This document shows positions 51,924 through 61,294 of a stretch of 61,747 nucleotides of DNA, in pieces (position 1 is the first letter of the stretch; each line of letters starts with the position of its first letter). The DNA comes from an uncultured Alistipes sp. (lineage in GTDB: Bacteria; Bacteroidota; Bacteroidia; Bacteroidales; UBA932). Location of the stretch: contig UQUN01000014.1 of the NCBI GenBank assembly GCA_900544175.1, forward strand, positions 1 through 61,747, written 5' to 3'. A model generated the notes under the pieces. It ran no database searches. It was not told the origin of the DNA and was given only the letters and a program-made list of their open reading frames with translations. A program made the position numbers and the translations under genes.

Positions 51924-53075
51924 CTATTTGGGAAATTTGGAAACGAGGGCACGCCACTGAGGGTCGTTCCTGCGGTCGGGAAGGCCGGGCACGATGCGGG
52001 TGATGTACTGAGCTACTACATTGGCCGTGACCGCCATGCCGTAGTTGGTCAGATGCTGGTTGGCCGCATATGTGTCCTGGAATGCCGCCGGGGTGTAAAG
52101 AGACCTCAGTGTGGAGTCCGTCATCTGAGCCGCCTGAAGGTCCAGCCAGTAAGGGCTGAGCCCGCTGATGTGCTCCCCGAGTCTGTCCCTCCAGACCTGA
52201 TAGTTCTCCACATGCTCCGGATACATCGGAACAGTCAGGAAGACAAGCTGGACACCGTTGTCCCGGCACAGCTCCGCTATCTTCTCAGTATATCTCGCAG
52301 CGCTTCGGCTTATCATATAGTCCTCCCCGTCCACGGGAGCGCCCTCCTCCTCATACCTGTCCAAAGTCGTCTGCGACAGACCCTTCGAAAATCTGGCGAA
52401 CTGTCCAAGGTAAAAGTCATTGCGGACTCTGCGCTTAGGTCCCTCACCCCTGAGATTCCGGCCCAGCTGGTCCGGCTTCGTAAAGATGTAATTGTGGTTG
52501 CGGAATGTCTCGCACCAAGCTATCGGCCAGTTGTGATAGTCGAAAAGCGCCGGAGTGGACTTTATTTTCAACCATGTATCCCGACGGGCCCTGAAACTGT
52601 TGATCTGGTCATTCAGCGCACCCTTCTCCAACTCATGCGGCTCCAGCTCGTTTATTGCATACGTCTCCAGCACAAGCAGCTTCGGCTTCTGAATCTTCAA
52701 TGCCTCCTCCACGGTATAGTAGAGATCCGCCACACCTACACCTGATGAGCCTAAGATAAAGCCGTTCATACCGCTCTGGGCCATGAACACATATGGGTTG
52801 AGTCCGGTGAGCAGGTGGGAGTTACCCACGAACAGCACATCCACCGGCATTTTGTACTCCTTCAGACGGTAATACCAGTCCCAGCGCCACTCCGTATGGT
52901 TGTTCATGCTGTCCTCGACGAATATACGCTTCTTCTCCAGGACTATGACCACACACAGCACAACGACCGCCAGCATCGCCCCACGCAGCAACAACGCCCC
53001 GAGCGTCAACTCTCTGGAATTCTCTTTCTCCTTTTGTCCCGTTTTATTGTTTTTCCTATTCGCTCCCATATCCAT
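51924..53075 (-). CDS. SGNH-like (DltD/AlgX-type) partner of the MBOAT acyltransferase
   Basis: 383 residues. Lys-rich N-terminus, one membrane helix (about 29-46), then a periplasmic domain with the SGNH-type block VDVLFVGNSHLLTGLNPYVF (GNSH, where GDSR or GxSH is seen in relatives), KPKLLVLETYAINELEP and a late HLTNYGMAV block (His). Such proteins receive acyl groups exported by an MBOAT protein and transfer them to a glycan or other surface polymer. Its ATG shares one base with the stop of the MBOAT gene (TAATG), so the two are coupled. A second ATG two codons in is an alternative start. Confidence 0.85.
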   Translation of the reverse strand: MDMGANRKNNKTGQKEKENSRELTLGALLLRGAMLAVVVLCVVIVLEKKRIFVEDSMNNHTEWRWDWYYRLKEYKMPVDVLFVGNSHLLTGLNPYVFMAQSGMNGFILGSSGVGVADLYYTVEEALKIQKPKLLVLETYAINELEPHELEKGALNDQINSFRARRDTWLKIKSTPALFDYHNWPIAWCETFRNHNYIFTKPDQLGRNLRGEGPKRRVRNDFYLGQFARFSKGLSQTTLDRYEEEGAPVDGEDYMISRSAARYTEKIAELCRDNGVQLVFLTVPMYPEHVENYQVWRDRLGEHISGLSPYWLDLQAAQMTDSTLRSLYTPAAFQDTYAANQHLTNYGMAVTANVVAQYITRIVPGLPDRRNDPQWRALVSKFPK

Positions 53076-54535
53076 TAAAATTGAAAATAGATGAAACTGT
53101 TGTCATTGTTCGTGGCATATACCCCGAAGAATATTATGGCGAATACAAGCAGCAGATACACTGTCCACCTGAACCAGCCGGGACGGTTGAAAACCAGGAG
53201 GTCAAGGATGCTCTTTCCCCTTTTCTCCATTCGCTCGGCCGCATACTCGAAGGACATCAGCACCGCAAGCATAATCAAGGTGAAGGTCATCTCGTTCCAT
53301 GCCAGACCGAAACCGGCTATCTGCGACAGATGCCCCAGGCCAAGACTGCCGAACATCGTCCACGCGGCGCCGATACCCTCGGCCCTGAAGAAGACCAGGG
53401 ACAACGTCCACATGCAGAAGACGATGATAGAGGCCCAGACTCCTTTTATCTTAAACCTTGCCAGCAGGGGATCAAGCAATACCACGAACAGGCCGTTGAG
53501 CAGCCCCCATATCACGAAATTCCATGAGGCTCCGTGCCACAGACCGCTGACAGCGAAGACGACGAGCAGGTTCCTCACCGTTTTCCAGCGGCCCTCCCGG
53601 CTGCCTCCGAGGGGGATGAAGATATAGTCCCGCATCCACTGGGACAGCGAGATGTGCCAGCGTTCCCAGAAATTGTTGAACGAGACGCTCAGATAAGGAC
53701 GGCGGAAGTTGGTACTCAGGCTGAAGCCTAAAATCTTTGCCGTGCCTATCGCTATCTGGGAATAGGCCGAGAAGTCGATATAGAGCTGGAACGCGAAGAA
53801 TATCAGTGCCAGCACGGACGGACACCCCATAATCTGCGTACTGCTGCCGGCCGCAGCATCCTGAAAGACCGAGTCTACATACACGGCCAGCCTGTCCGCT
53901 ATCACCATCTTCTTTATCAGACCTATGAACACCTCTACGATACCCTCCCGGATTCTGAGATAGTCGAACTTCTTCAGGCTGTCGAACTGGGGCAGCAGAT
54001 GCGAGGCCCTCTCTATGGGGCCGGCCACTAACTGTGGGAAGAAACTGATGAATGTGAGAAAGGCGATTATATCCTTCGACGGCCCTATTTTTCCACGGTA
54101 CACGTCAATGATGTAACTGAGCGACTGGAAAGTATAGAAACTGATGCCCACCGGCAGAATAATATTCAAGGTGCTGAGGGACAAGTCCATGCCGAAGACG
54201 GTGAACAGGCCGTCAATGCTGTCTATGAAGAAATTGGCGTACTTGAAAAAGCCGAGTATCCCGAGGTTGACCACGAGGCTGACCGCCAGCAGGACCTTCC
54301 GTTTTTTCTTTTGACTCTCAGCAGTCCGGCCTATCATCCGCCCCAGGACGAAGTCCATCGTGGAGCTGAATACAAGCAGACCCAAGAAACGCCAGTCCCA
54401 CATCCCGTAAAAGAACCAGCTGCATACTAAGAGGAAGGCATTGCGCAGCCGCACGCCGTGCCTGTTGAAAACCGTCCAGTAGAGGATGGCCACCACCGGA
54501 AGGAAGATTCCGAAATCCAGAGAATTGAAAAGCAT
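53075..54535 (-). CDS. MBOAT family O-acyltransferase (AlgI/DltB type)
   Basis: 486 residues, about eleven membrane helices. AlgI-type blocks: MWDWRFLGLLVFSSTMDFVL, LPVGISFYTFQSLSYIIDVY, TFISFFPQLVAGPIERASHL, FWERWHISLSQWMRDYIFIP and the catalytic His in FAVSGLWHGASWNFVIWGLL. Transfers acetyl or similar groups across the inner membrane for O-acylation of a surface polymer, in concert with the SGNH-like protein downstream. The promoter (54601-54627) contains a trinucleotide repeat between its two boxes. Confidence 0.93.
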   Translation of the reverse strand: MLFNSLDFGIFLPVVAILYWTVFNRHGVRLRNAFLLVCSWFFYGMWDWRFLGLLVFSSTMDFVLGRMIGRTAESQKKKRKVLLAVSLVVNLGILGFFKYANFFIDSIDGLFTVFGMDLSLSTLNIILPVGISFYTFQSLSYIIDVYRGKIGPSKDIIAFLTFISFFPQLVAGPIERASHLLPQFDSLKKFDYLRIREGIVEVFIGLIKKMVIADRLAVYVDSVFQDAAAGSSTQIMGCPSVLALIFFAFQLYIDFSAYSQIAIGTAKILGFSLSTNFRRPYLSVSFNNFWERWHISLSQWMRDYIFIPLGGSREGRWKTVRNLLVVFAVSGLWHGASWNFVIWGLLNGLFVVLLDPLLARFKIKGVWASIIVFCMWTLSLVFFRAEGIGAAWTMFGSLGLGHLSQIAGFGLAWNEMTFTLIMLAVLMSFEYAAERMEKRGKSILDLLVFNRPGWFRWTVYLLLVFAIIFFGVYATNNDNSFIYFQF

Positions 54536-54600
54536 TTATATTATTGTGTTTTTCAAACAAATTTTATATTCAATTTACAATAAAACCATCAAGCCATGCA

Positions 54601-54627
54601 CAAATATAATAATAATAATAATACAAA
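54601..54627 (-). promoter_or_regulatory. Promoter of the MBOAT operon with ATA repeats in the spacer
   Basis: On the minus strand the -7 box TATATTTG (54601-54608) and a -33 candidate TTTG (54624-54627) are separated by 15 bp made wholly of five ATA/TAT triplets. The usual Bacteroidota spacing is nearer 19-21 bp, so gain of triplets would approach the optimum. Confidence 0.5.
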
Positions 54628-54759
54628 CACTTTTACAAAGAAAATTACCGTCTAACCACCTTACACGCTATGAATCAAATATTATGTTTATCAAAAGCTG
54701 TTTGCCACATTACACCGATACCGGTACGATATATATTACCCCGCTAATAATCCAGACGC

Positions 54760-56778
54760 TCAATTACCGGTCCGGGATGACTGCCGAGCGATGAGCGAAA
54801 GGGCTTTGGACAGGACAGGGTCGGCCGGACTCGTATAGACTTCCTCATAAGTCAGCGGCACCTCGTAATCCGGCAGCAGGCCGCGCCCGGCCGGATAACG
54901 CCCGGTCACAGTTTCGTCCAGAACACACTTGACGACAGGTATCTGCACCATAATCTTAGAATTGGGCAGCATGATGCGGGCATAATCATAGGCCGTCATA
55001 TAGTGATAACCCGAGCCGGTCTCACGGCCGACTGTCACGGCACGATGATTTCTGGACAATATAGACGGGAAAAGCGCAGCCGCGGAATTTGACGTCTCAT
55101 CTGCCAGAATATACAGACGGCCCTTATAGCTAACGCATGTATCCGGTATAATTACGCCGCAGTCGTCATAAGAGTAAAAGCCACTGCGGCCGTCCACACG
55201 CTCATAGCCGCTGAAAACAGCCCTATCCGAGTAGTTCACGGAATACCTCAGACTGCTGAAGACCGTATCATTCACCATACGGTAAGAGTCAGTATCCACG
55301 GATGGCCCGTTGAGAAAATACGAGGCGACTTTCCTGACCGCCGCATCCTCACCTCCGGCATTGTACCTGACATCTATTATCATATTCGGCACATCCTGAT
55401 AACGCGCCAGCGACTCTGCTATGCTATCTATATCCGTATCCATCAGGTCGAACGACCCGAGACGGAACAGCACCGTACTGTCGTCAAGCATCTCGAAACT
55501 GTATTTCCCGGAGGCACTCGCAGCCATCCGCCTGTATTGTGCGGTACTCTTCTCCAACTGAGGATAATACACCCCTGCCTCCTCTTGCCTGACCCATTCA
55601 TCCTCGATGACCGTGCCGTCCTCTAAGACCACTGTCGTCGTCCTCGGTCTGTCCACGCTGCCGTAGAGATACCAATACTTGACCAGCAACAGCCTGTCCA
55701 CGACACTCCGGTTACAGCCGTCATACCCTGAGACCATATCCATGCTCCTACGGCATATTTCAGCTGACGGAATTCCGTCTATGGATACGATTTTCTTACC
55801 CACATGCTGCTTGTAACTCTCCGATGCATGACGGACAAATACGGTATCTCCAAGTATCCCGTGAATGATGTTCGGGACATACTTCTGAGCCGCAATATCA
55901 ATCTTAGGATTCGGCGTCCTGAGCCTTATATGCGAATCGTGCATAAGTCTGGAAGTGGCGGAACTGTAGACAATATCGTAAAAATCCGGATAACTGACGC
56001 CTCCTCTCACCGCATTGAGGGCGACGGTCCTGAAAGTCTCAAACTGCGCCGGGGTCACTATCTCTTCCATGGACGGGAAAAGCTCCCGGTATGCATCCAT
56101 CAGCACCGATATGTCCTCAACGGCCTGTTCCTCAGTCAGAAACTCCGGAGTTGTCATCTCCTCAGGCTCCAGGAAAGTAGTCGGGATTCCGAACGGCGCC
56201 ATAGGGTCATCAGGCCGCCCCGTCCTGCCGGTGACAGACAATATAATGTGCGGCCTGTCTATCTTATGATACGCATAGCCGACCCTGCCTATGACCTCCC
56301 CCTTGCTGACTCTCATTCCGGTCTTCATCGGGATACCGCCGGTAAGACCGGAAATGAATATCATCCTGCCGTCTTCCAGCCGCATGAATATATCCCCTCC
56401 CACATATTTGGTCGGAACGGGCAGATCCTTGAGTTCCCCGACTTCTTCAAGCTCTCCGAGTATTGAGTCGAAATTATCCGAGCCGGCATGAAAGGAGACG
56501 GATTCATGAAGCGATTTTTCATATCCGACTCCGAAATTGAGCACCACTCCATCGGCAGGGCACAGCACATCGGTACCCTCGGGCGCAGCTATGATTAGTT
56601 TATCAAAATTCAGCTCCTCCCCGACATACTGTTGTGGAGCGCAGATCACTCCCTGTCCGGCCTCCTGACCTTTTATCGGCCAGAGCCATGTAGTTTGGGC
56701 CTGAACGGAAAATCCGTGTACAGAAAAGGCCGCAGCCATGATAAAACTGCTGAGAATGTGTTTCCTATCCATGTTCAT
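54760..56778 (-). CDS. Exported protein with M23-like and S41-like domains
   Basis: 672 residues with a signal peptide (about 1-27, ending SVQAQT). Residues 40-200 resemble an M23 (LytM/peptidase) beta-sandwich: PEGTDVLCPADGVVLNFGVG, MRVSKGEVIGRVGYAYHKID, though the HxH ligands are not complete (RPHIIL remains). The rest resembles S41: helices, a PDZ-like insert (GKKIVSIDGIPSAE), NMIIDVRYNAGGED and the nucleophile region LADETSNSAAALFPSI, ending TGRYPAGRGLLPDYEVPL. The pairing of murein-binding and protease-like folds on one chain is seen in other Bacteroidota; substrate unknown. It lies 11 bp after permease C and is probably co-transcribed. Confidence 0.85.
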   Translation of the reverse strand: MNMDRKHILSSFIMAAAFSVHGFSVQAQTTWLWPIKGQEAGQGVICAPQQYVGEELNFDKLIIAAPEGTDVLCPADGVVLNFGVGYEKSLHESVSFHAGSDNFDSILGELEEVGELKDLPVPTKYVGGDIFMRLEDGRMIFISGLTGGIPMKTGMRVSKGEVIGRVGYAYHKIDRPHIILSVTGRTGRPDDPMAPFGIPTTFLEPEEMTTPEFLTEEQAVEDISVLMDAYRELFPSMEEIVTPAQFETFRTVALNAVRGGVSYPDFYDIVYSSATSRLMHDSHIRLRTPNPKIDIAAQKYVPNIIHGILGDTVFVRHASESYKQHVGKKIVSIDGIPSAEICRRSMDMVSGYDGCNRSVVDRLLLVKYWYLYGSVDRPRTTTVVLEDGTVIEDEWVRQEEAGVYYPQLEKSTAQYRRMAASASGKYSFEMLDDSTVLFRLGSFDLMDTDIDSIAESLARYQDVPNMIIDVRYNAGGEDAAVRKVASYFLNGPSVDTDSYRMVNDTVFSSLRYSVNYSDRAVFSGYERVDGRSGFYSYDDCGVIIPDTCVSYKGRLYILADETSNSAAALFPSILSRNHRAVTVGRETGSGYHYMTAYDYARIMLPNSKIMVQIPVVKCVLDETVTGRYPAGRGLLPDYEVPLTYEEVYTSPADPVLSKALSLIARQSSRTGN

Positions 56779-56789
56779 ATGTCCCGCTT

Positions 56790-59186
56790 CTATTTGCGAA
56801 GGCCACTGGCAGGATTAACGGTCGCCGCGCGCCAGCTCTGGAGGGAGACCGACAGCAGGGATATGAACAGCACCGCCGCACCTGAGACGGCGAATATCCA
56901 CCAGTCGATACCGGTCCTGTAGGCGAAACGCCGCAGCCAATTGTGCAGAATCAGCCACGAGACCGGCACTGCTATTACAAAGGCCACTGCGATATAGCGG
57001 ACGAAGTTGGTATTGAGCATCCTGACAATCAGACCGGCCGTGGCCCCGTTCACTTTCCGGACGGCTATCTCCTTGGTCCGCCGGCGGATGATAAAAGCCA
57101 TGAAGATAATCAGCCCGAGGTCGGCTATAAGGAAGCACAGGAAAGTAAATACCAGCACTAACTTTTTGGCATTCATCTCGTTGCGGTACAACGAGCCATA
57201 AATGTCGCTGAGAGGAACGAAATTGCTCTGACGGTCAGGGTACACCCCGTTCCACGCCTCCTCAACTGCCTGAATCGCCACGTCAGGACTGGATGTGTCA
57301 ATACGGACCATAAGGCAGAACTGGAAGAGACTGCGGTGCAGCATGATGAGCGGGGAAGCCTCCTCGAATGCCCCAGTATAGCTGTAGTCCTCCGCGACTC
57401 CGACAATCACCCCGTTGTCGATGTAGTCCAAGGTTCCCTGCCGGATATTCAGAGGCTGTCCTATAGCCTCCTCCGGCGTGCTGAATCCGAGAAGCGCAAG
57501 GGCCTTGCGGTTGATGATATATTCCTCGCTGCTGCCGGACGCCTCGCGGGACATAAAGAATTGCCTCAGCATCTCCTGCTCCTGAGCCACCCCGCGCCTG
57601 AGCGGAGAGAAATCCCGGCCGGCTATGAGCGGTATGCCGTAGAAGCGGAGGAATCCGTCTCCGGCAACCATCACGGGCACCTGCACCCAGTCCGGCGAGC
57701 CTCCGCACCGCACGCTGACATGATCCCGTATCGCATCCCCCGGCAACTGGAAAGAGGTAGTCACCCCGCGGATGAGGGGACTCTGTTCAAAACGCTCCCG
57801 CAGCAGGGGATATTTGTCCATGACCGTTTCGGGCAGACCGCTCATAACAAGGACATCGCGGCCGTCCCCTCCCGGCTGCACGCCCGCAATGTGAGTCAGC
57901 TGGCGGCTGATACCTATGGCTAAAATCAGAACGGATATCACCACGGCATACTGGACCGTGAGCATCCAGCGTACATTGCCGTAGGAGAAATGCACGGGCC
58001 GGATGTCGTTCTCCGTATTGAGGAAGGGGGTCAATGCCATGCTGCGAACTGCCGGAATGAGGGCTACAGCGATAACTGCCGCCACAAATCCCAACGAAGT
58101 CAATACAGTGGGCCACAGCGTCATGCTGCCGGGAATCCATCCGTAGCCGTACACTATGGCGGTCAGAACCAAGCCGGCAATGACTGACACCAGCACCAAA
58201 ACCATGGCCTGAAACGCCTCGTCTCTAAGAATCACAGACACCGGCGCCCCATGCAGGCGGAGGAGCTGGTAGAGCCGGCGGTTATAGGAGAATATCAGAC
58301 TGTTGTTGAGCCAGAGATTGAACAGCACGACTATGAGCAGAAGGGCATTGGCCCCGACCGTAAGCCAGATGTAGAAGATGTTGCCGTTTACACTCAGCTC
58401 GCGGAGATTGTGGCTGTACAGATGGATATCGGTCAAGGGCATGAGACGGGCCTGGAGCGGTGCCGCATTCTCCGGTGTCATTCCGCTTACCAGACTGGTT
58501 ATGCCGCTCTCCACAGCTTTTATGTCACTGTCCCTGCGGAGCAGCAGGTAGGTGTAACAGAACGTATCCATATCCTCAGGCAGGAGCGACAGCGCATCCC
58601 CCCTCCAGTGCGAGGTCTCAGGGATATCCCTGAAGATACCTGCGATATGACGAGGCTCCCCCTCTATCAGCAGGTCCGTATTGAGCACGTTACTGTACAG
58701 ACCGTCTGTCCCTACCTGCATCCCGGCCAGCTTACGGGCAAGGCTCTCACTTATTATCACCTGGTCAGGAGCTACCAACGCGCTTTCCATATCCCCTTCC
58801 AGCATCTCTATGTCGAATGTCCTGAGAAAATCCCGGTTGACATAGAAGACCTTCTCCCCAGCCGTCAGATACACTCCCTGATATCTCAGGTCGGGCCGGT
58901 AGACCTCATGCAGCTTGGCAATGGCCTCTACTCCAGGTATCTGCCGTATCGGGTCGTCGGTCATATTGCCGTACACTCTCCCGTCCACCGCATCACCTTC
59001 AGAGGCGAGGGTCAGCCTTACTGTCCGGTCTGCCTCCCTGTTGTACCTGTCCCAGCTCAGCTCCCGCCGGACATAGTTCATGGATATAAGCAGGGTAGCG
59101 AGAACGACCGAGAGTCCGGCCAGATTGACAAGCCGCAGGGACAAATGCCGGCGCAGCAGCCGTAGAGCGATTTCCAAATCTTTCAT
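56790..59186 (-). CDS. FtsX/MacB-type ABC transporter permease C
   Basis: 798 residues. Layout as permeases A and B: N-terminal helix (about 18-38), MacB_PCD periplasmic domain, central helices (about 275-385), further helix near 410, second periplasmic domain, and C-terminal FtsX domain with RRRTKEIAVRKVNGATAGLI. It is only distantly related to A and B. It has no ATPase or membrane-fusion partner nearby. It precedes the M23/S41 gene by 11 bp. Upstream, across a 600-bp gap on the same strand, lies the TPR-like protein that shares its C-terminal domain with the neighbour of permease A. Confidence 0.88.
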   Translation of the reverse strand: MKDLEIALRLLRRHLSLRLVNLAGLSVVLATLLISMNYVRRELSWDRYNREADRTVRLTLASEGDAVDGRVYGNMTDDPIRQIPGVEAIAKLHEVYRPDLRYQGVYLTAGEKVFYVNRDFLRTFDIEMLEGDMESALVAPDQVIISESLARKLAGMQVGTDGLYSNVLNTDLLIEGEPRHIAGIFRDIPETSHWRGDALSLLPEDMDTFCYTYLLLRRDSDIKAVESGITSLVSGMTPENAAPLQARLMPLTDIHLYSHNLRELSVNGNIFYIWLTVGANALLLIVVLFNLWLNNSLIFSYNRRLYQLLRLHGAPVSVILRDEAFQAMVLVLVSVIAGLVLTAIVYGYGWIPGSMTLWPTVLTSLGFVAAVIAVALIPAVRSMALTPFLNTENDIRPVHFSYGNVRWMLTVQYAVVISVLILAIGISRQLTHIAGVQPGGDGRDVLVMSGLPETVMDKYPLLRERFEQSPLIRGVTTSFQLPGDAIRDHVSVRCGGSPDWVQVPVMVAGDGFLRFYGIPLIAGRDFSPLRRGVAQEQEMLRQFFMSREASGSSEEYIINRKALALLGFSTPEEAIGQPLNIRQGTLDYIDNGVIVGVAEDYSYTGAFEEASPLIMLHRSLFQFCLMVRIDTSSPDVAIQAVEEAWNGVYPDRQSNFVPLSDIYGSLYRNEMNAKKLVLVFTFLCFLIADLGLIIFMAFIIRRRTKEIAVRKVNGATAGLIVRMLNTNFVRYIAVAFVIAVPVSWLILHNWLRRFAYRTGIDWWIFAVSGAAVLFISLLSVSLQSWRAATVNPASGLRK

Positions 59187-59528
59187 AATTGTCTGATAAC
59201 GTCATTATGTATGGTTGAAACTCTCGCAAACATAATCGGAAAAACCGCGTCCTCCAAATATTCCCTCTATTAGCACCACTATTATAACCACCTGATAATC
59301 AATACTTGCTAACCACCAACATATCAGCACCGTCCCTTGAGTCCGGTTTCAGACATCCGGACGGCAGGAAACACCGCCGGAGAAAAACACATTGCTGACA
59401 TCATTTTTTGCAAAATTTCACACAACTTCTTGGCCTGACGGGACTCGACATGTCACGTATGATTTTGAATTCGGAAACACATCAGTTTTGACATATCACA
59501 CTAACAATCAATATATTAGCCATCAACA

Positions 59529-59570
59529 CTGGTGTTTTTAGGAGCTTTTTTACCCATCGAAAAACACCAG
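59529..59570. repeat. 11-bp perfect inverted repeat
   Basis: CTGGTGTTTTT (59529-59539) pairs with AAAAACACCAG (59560-59570) across a 20-nt loop that itself carries a T-run. It could be an operator, a small stem-loop RNA or a terminator; nothing distinguishes these. Confidence 0.5.
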
Positions 59571-59704
59571 CCAAAACAGATAATCATAGAATTATCAGAT
59601 AGTTACACATCTTAGCATGTGCCCGTAAATTCAGAAATACCGTTCTTCCGAAATCCGAATACACGTGCTGCATTAGCATCCGGCAGTCAAAAAGACCAGG
59701 CCCT

Positions 59705-59745
59705 CCCACCGCTTCGCAGCGGGCCCCTCCCTCTTGTGCCGAGGG
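59705..59745 (-). terminator. Double GC-rich hairpin after the 59794 gene
   Basis: Two adjacent stems, CCC-A-CCGCT/AGCGGG (59705-59723) and CCCTC/GAGGG (59729-59745). Read on the minus strand they follow the stop codon at 59794 and are followed by a T-run (CTTTTT), so termination of that transcript is likely. Confidence 0.55.
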
Positions 59746-59793
59746 CGGCAAGTCTTTTCTCGTTGCCGAATGCGCGAGCAGACAGTGCCTGTG

Positions 59794-61185
59794 TCAGGTA
59801 GCGCTCTTATTGAATTTCCGGGAAATGTAGTCGGCCAGACGGAGGCCGGGAGCTATCTTCCGGGCGGTACGGGTCTTCTGGACATTGAGGGAATGCACGT
59901 TGAGCCGCCTTATCGCACAGATGGCTCCGGTGGGGAAACCACAGGCCATCAAGGCTATGAGCAGAATATCGTTGCGGGTAAGGGAAGGATAGTCCAGTTC
60001 TATGCCGGAAAGGACTCCCGGATACAGCAGGTCGCATATCCTTCGGATACGGGCGTTAACCTCATTTTCGGGAAAATGCTTGTCCAACAGCCTCTTTATC
60101 TCTGATGCGGATGCTGCGCTGTCATTGTCCCTGCCACAGATCTCATTCATTTCTCCTATAAGGGAGACCATGTCGCGCAGAACCGCCTCTATTTCAGTCC
60201 CGGCCTCTCCCCCAGCCTCAACTGCAGCAGGGACATCCGCTCCGACAGCGGCAGGATCAAAAGTCTCTATGGATGCCTTCAGCACCGCATATTCCATCCT
60301 CAGTTTTCTTATTCTGATATAAAACATGTATGAAACGGCCAGCGAAACAAGTAGCACAACCGCCAGTACAAGCAGTAAAGTCAGGACGTTGACCCGAGTC
60401 TTCATTGCCTGTATTTTCAGATTTTCATTTTCGAGTACCAGTGCTGCGAGACGGAGTGTCTCCAGATCCATCCGTTCACCGGCCAATCTTCCATTCAGCC
60501 TGCGTTGCAGATCCTCTCCGAAAAACATTGCCTTCTCATCCCCTGCCTTGCGTGCAGTCTCAATTCCCTCAGCGACATTGTCCTCTGCCTGTCCCGCTGC
60601 ATAGGCGGCAAGCCCTCCGGCCAAAGACAGACAGGTCTGTACGGACTGTTCCATCCCGACATTTCTGTCGAGACTGTCCACAGCCGCCGTGTACCGGCCG
60701 GCATAGCCTCCGAACATCAGACCGCAGGCATTTTCCACTATGGAGCGCAGCAGACCGGCGACCTCCCTTCTGCCCGACACATCATCTGCAGAAAGCGAAT
60801 TCCAGCAGGACACAAGTGAAGACAACGTATCAGCTATTCCCTGATACACAACCCCCTGCATCATAAGAGCTCGGGCATATAAGCCTTGCTGTCCACCACT
60901 CCGGAAAAACTGCACAGCATCACGTACCGCAGTATCACCGAGCGGAGACTTTTTGCAGAGATAGTCGGCTTCAGCCATCAGCAGCAGGTAATATGCCCTT
61001 TCCGAACGGCTCATTCTCAGATCTGTACCCTGTTCCACCGAGAGCAGCATCTGCATGGCGGCATCAGGGTCCGACAGCATCAGAGAGTCCGCCGTCTGTA
61101 AAAGCGGCATGGCCCTGCCGCCCCGGGAAGAGCAGGAAAGTCCGTACAGGACGATCAGGGCAAGCAGCATGGTCACTGCCGGCAT
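59794..61185 (-). CDS. Lipoprotein/TPR-like membrane protein with C-terminal HTH-like domain
   Basis: 463 residues from the ATG at 61185 (a GTG eight codons upstream would spoil the signal). Hydrophobic N-terminus ending in LYGLSC, a possible lipobox or anchor. Then a helical repeat region resembling TPR motifs (ADSLMLSDPDAAMQMLLSVE, ARALMMQGVVYQGIADTLSS), a membrane helix near 285-308 (LLLVLAVVLLVSLAVSYMFY), and a cytosolic C-terminal domain with LTRNDILLIALMACGFPTGA. That tail aligns with the C-terminus of the protein at 13226. It is typical of Bacteroidota membrane-spanning regulators with outer TPR and inner DNA-binding parts. Regulation is inferred. Confidence 0.75.
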   Translation of the reverse strand: MPAVTMLLALIVLYGLSCSSRGGRAMPLLQTADSLMLSDPDAAMQMLLSVEQGTDLRMSRSERAYYLLLMAEADYLCKKSPLGDTAVRDAVQFFRSGGQQGLYARALMMQGVVYQGIADTLSSLVSCWNSLSADDVSGRREVAGLLRSIVENACGLMFGGYAGRYTAAVDSLDRNVGMEQSVQTCLSLAGGLAAYAAGQAEDNVAEGIETARKAGDEKAMFFGEDLQRRLNGRLAGERMDLETLRLAALVLENENLKIQAMKTRVNVLTLLLVLAVVLLVSLAVSYMFYIRIRKLRMEYAVLKASIETFDPAAVGADVPAAVEAGGEAGTEIEAVLRDMVSLIGEMNEICGRDNDSAASASEIKRLLDKHFPENEVNARIRRICDLLYPGVLSGIELDYPSLTRNDILLIALMACGFPTGAICAIRRLNVHSLNVQKTRTARKIAPGLRLADYISRKFNKSAT

Positions 61186-61261
61186 GAATTTGTTTCCTTT
61201 ATTTTTCACGCCCCGAATTTAGCAATTTTCTACAGACTCCGTCACGAAAGATAAAAGTGAT

Positions 61262-61269
61262 TACTTTTG
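61262..61269 (+). promoter_or_regulatory. TAnnTTTG -7 box in front of the menA remnant
   Basis: TACTTTTG, ending 25 bp before the ATG at 61295; the promoter looks intact although the gene is not. Confidence 0.55.
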
Positions 61270-61294
61270 CCGCCGGAAAAACAGAGATGACAAT

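Larger units (their letters stand above)
59187..59793. other. Intergenic region with promoter and hairpins
   Basis: Gene-free 607 bp. It holds a minus-strand -7 box TATGTTTG (59227-59234) about 40 bp before permease C, an inverted repeat (59529-59570) and a GC-rich double hairpin (59705-59745) behind the 59794 gene. Short open frames in the right part are of biased composition and are not supported as genes. Confidence 0.6.

Noticed and set aside
59619..59801. 60-codon frame in the gap before the 59794 gene
   Set aside because: It runs through GC-rich hairpins that look like a terminator and has no promoter or recognisable protein features.
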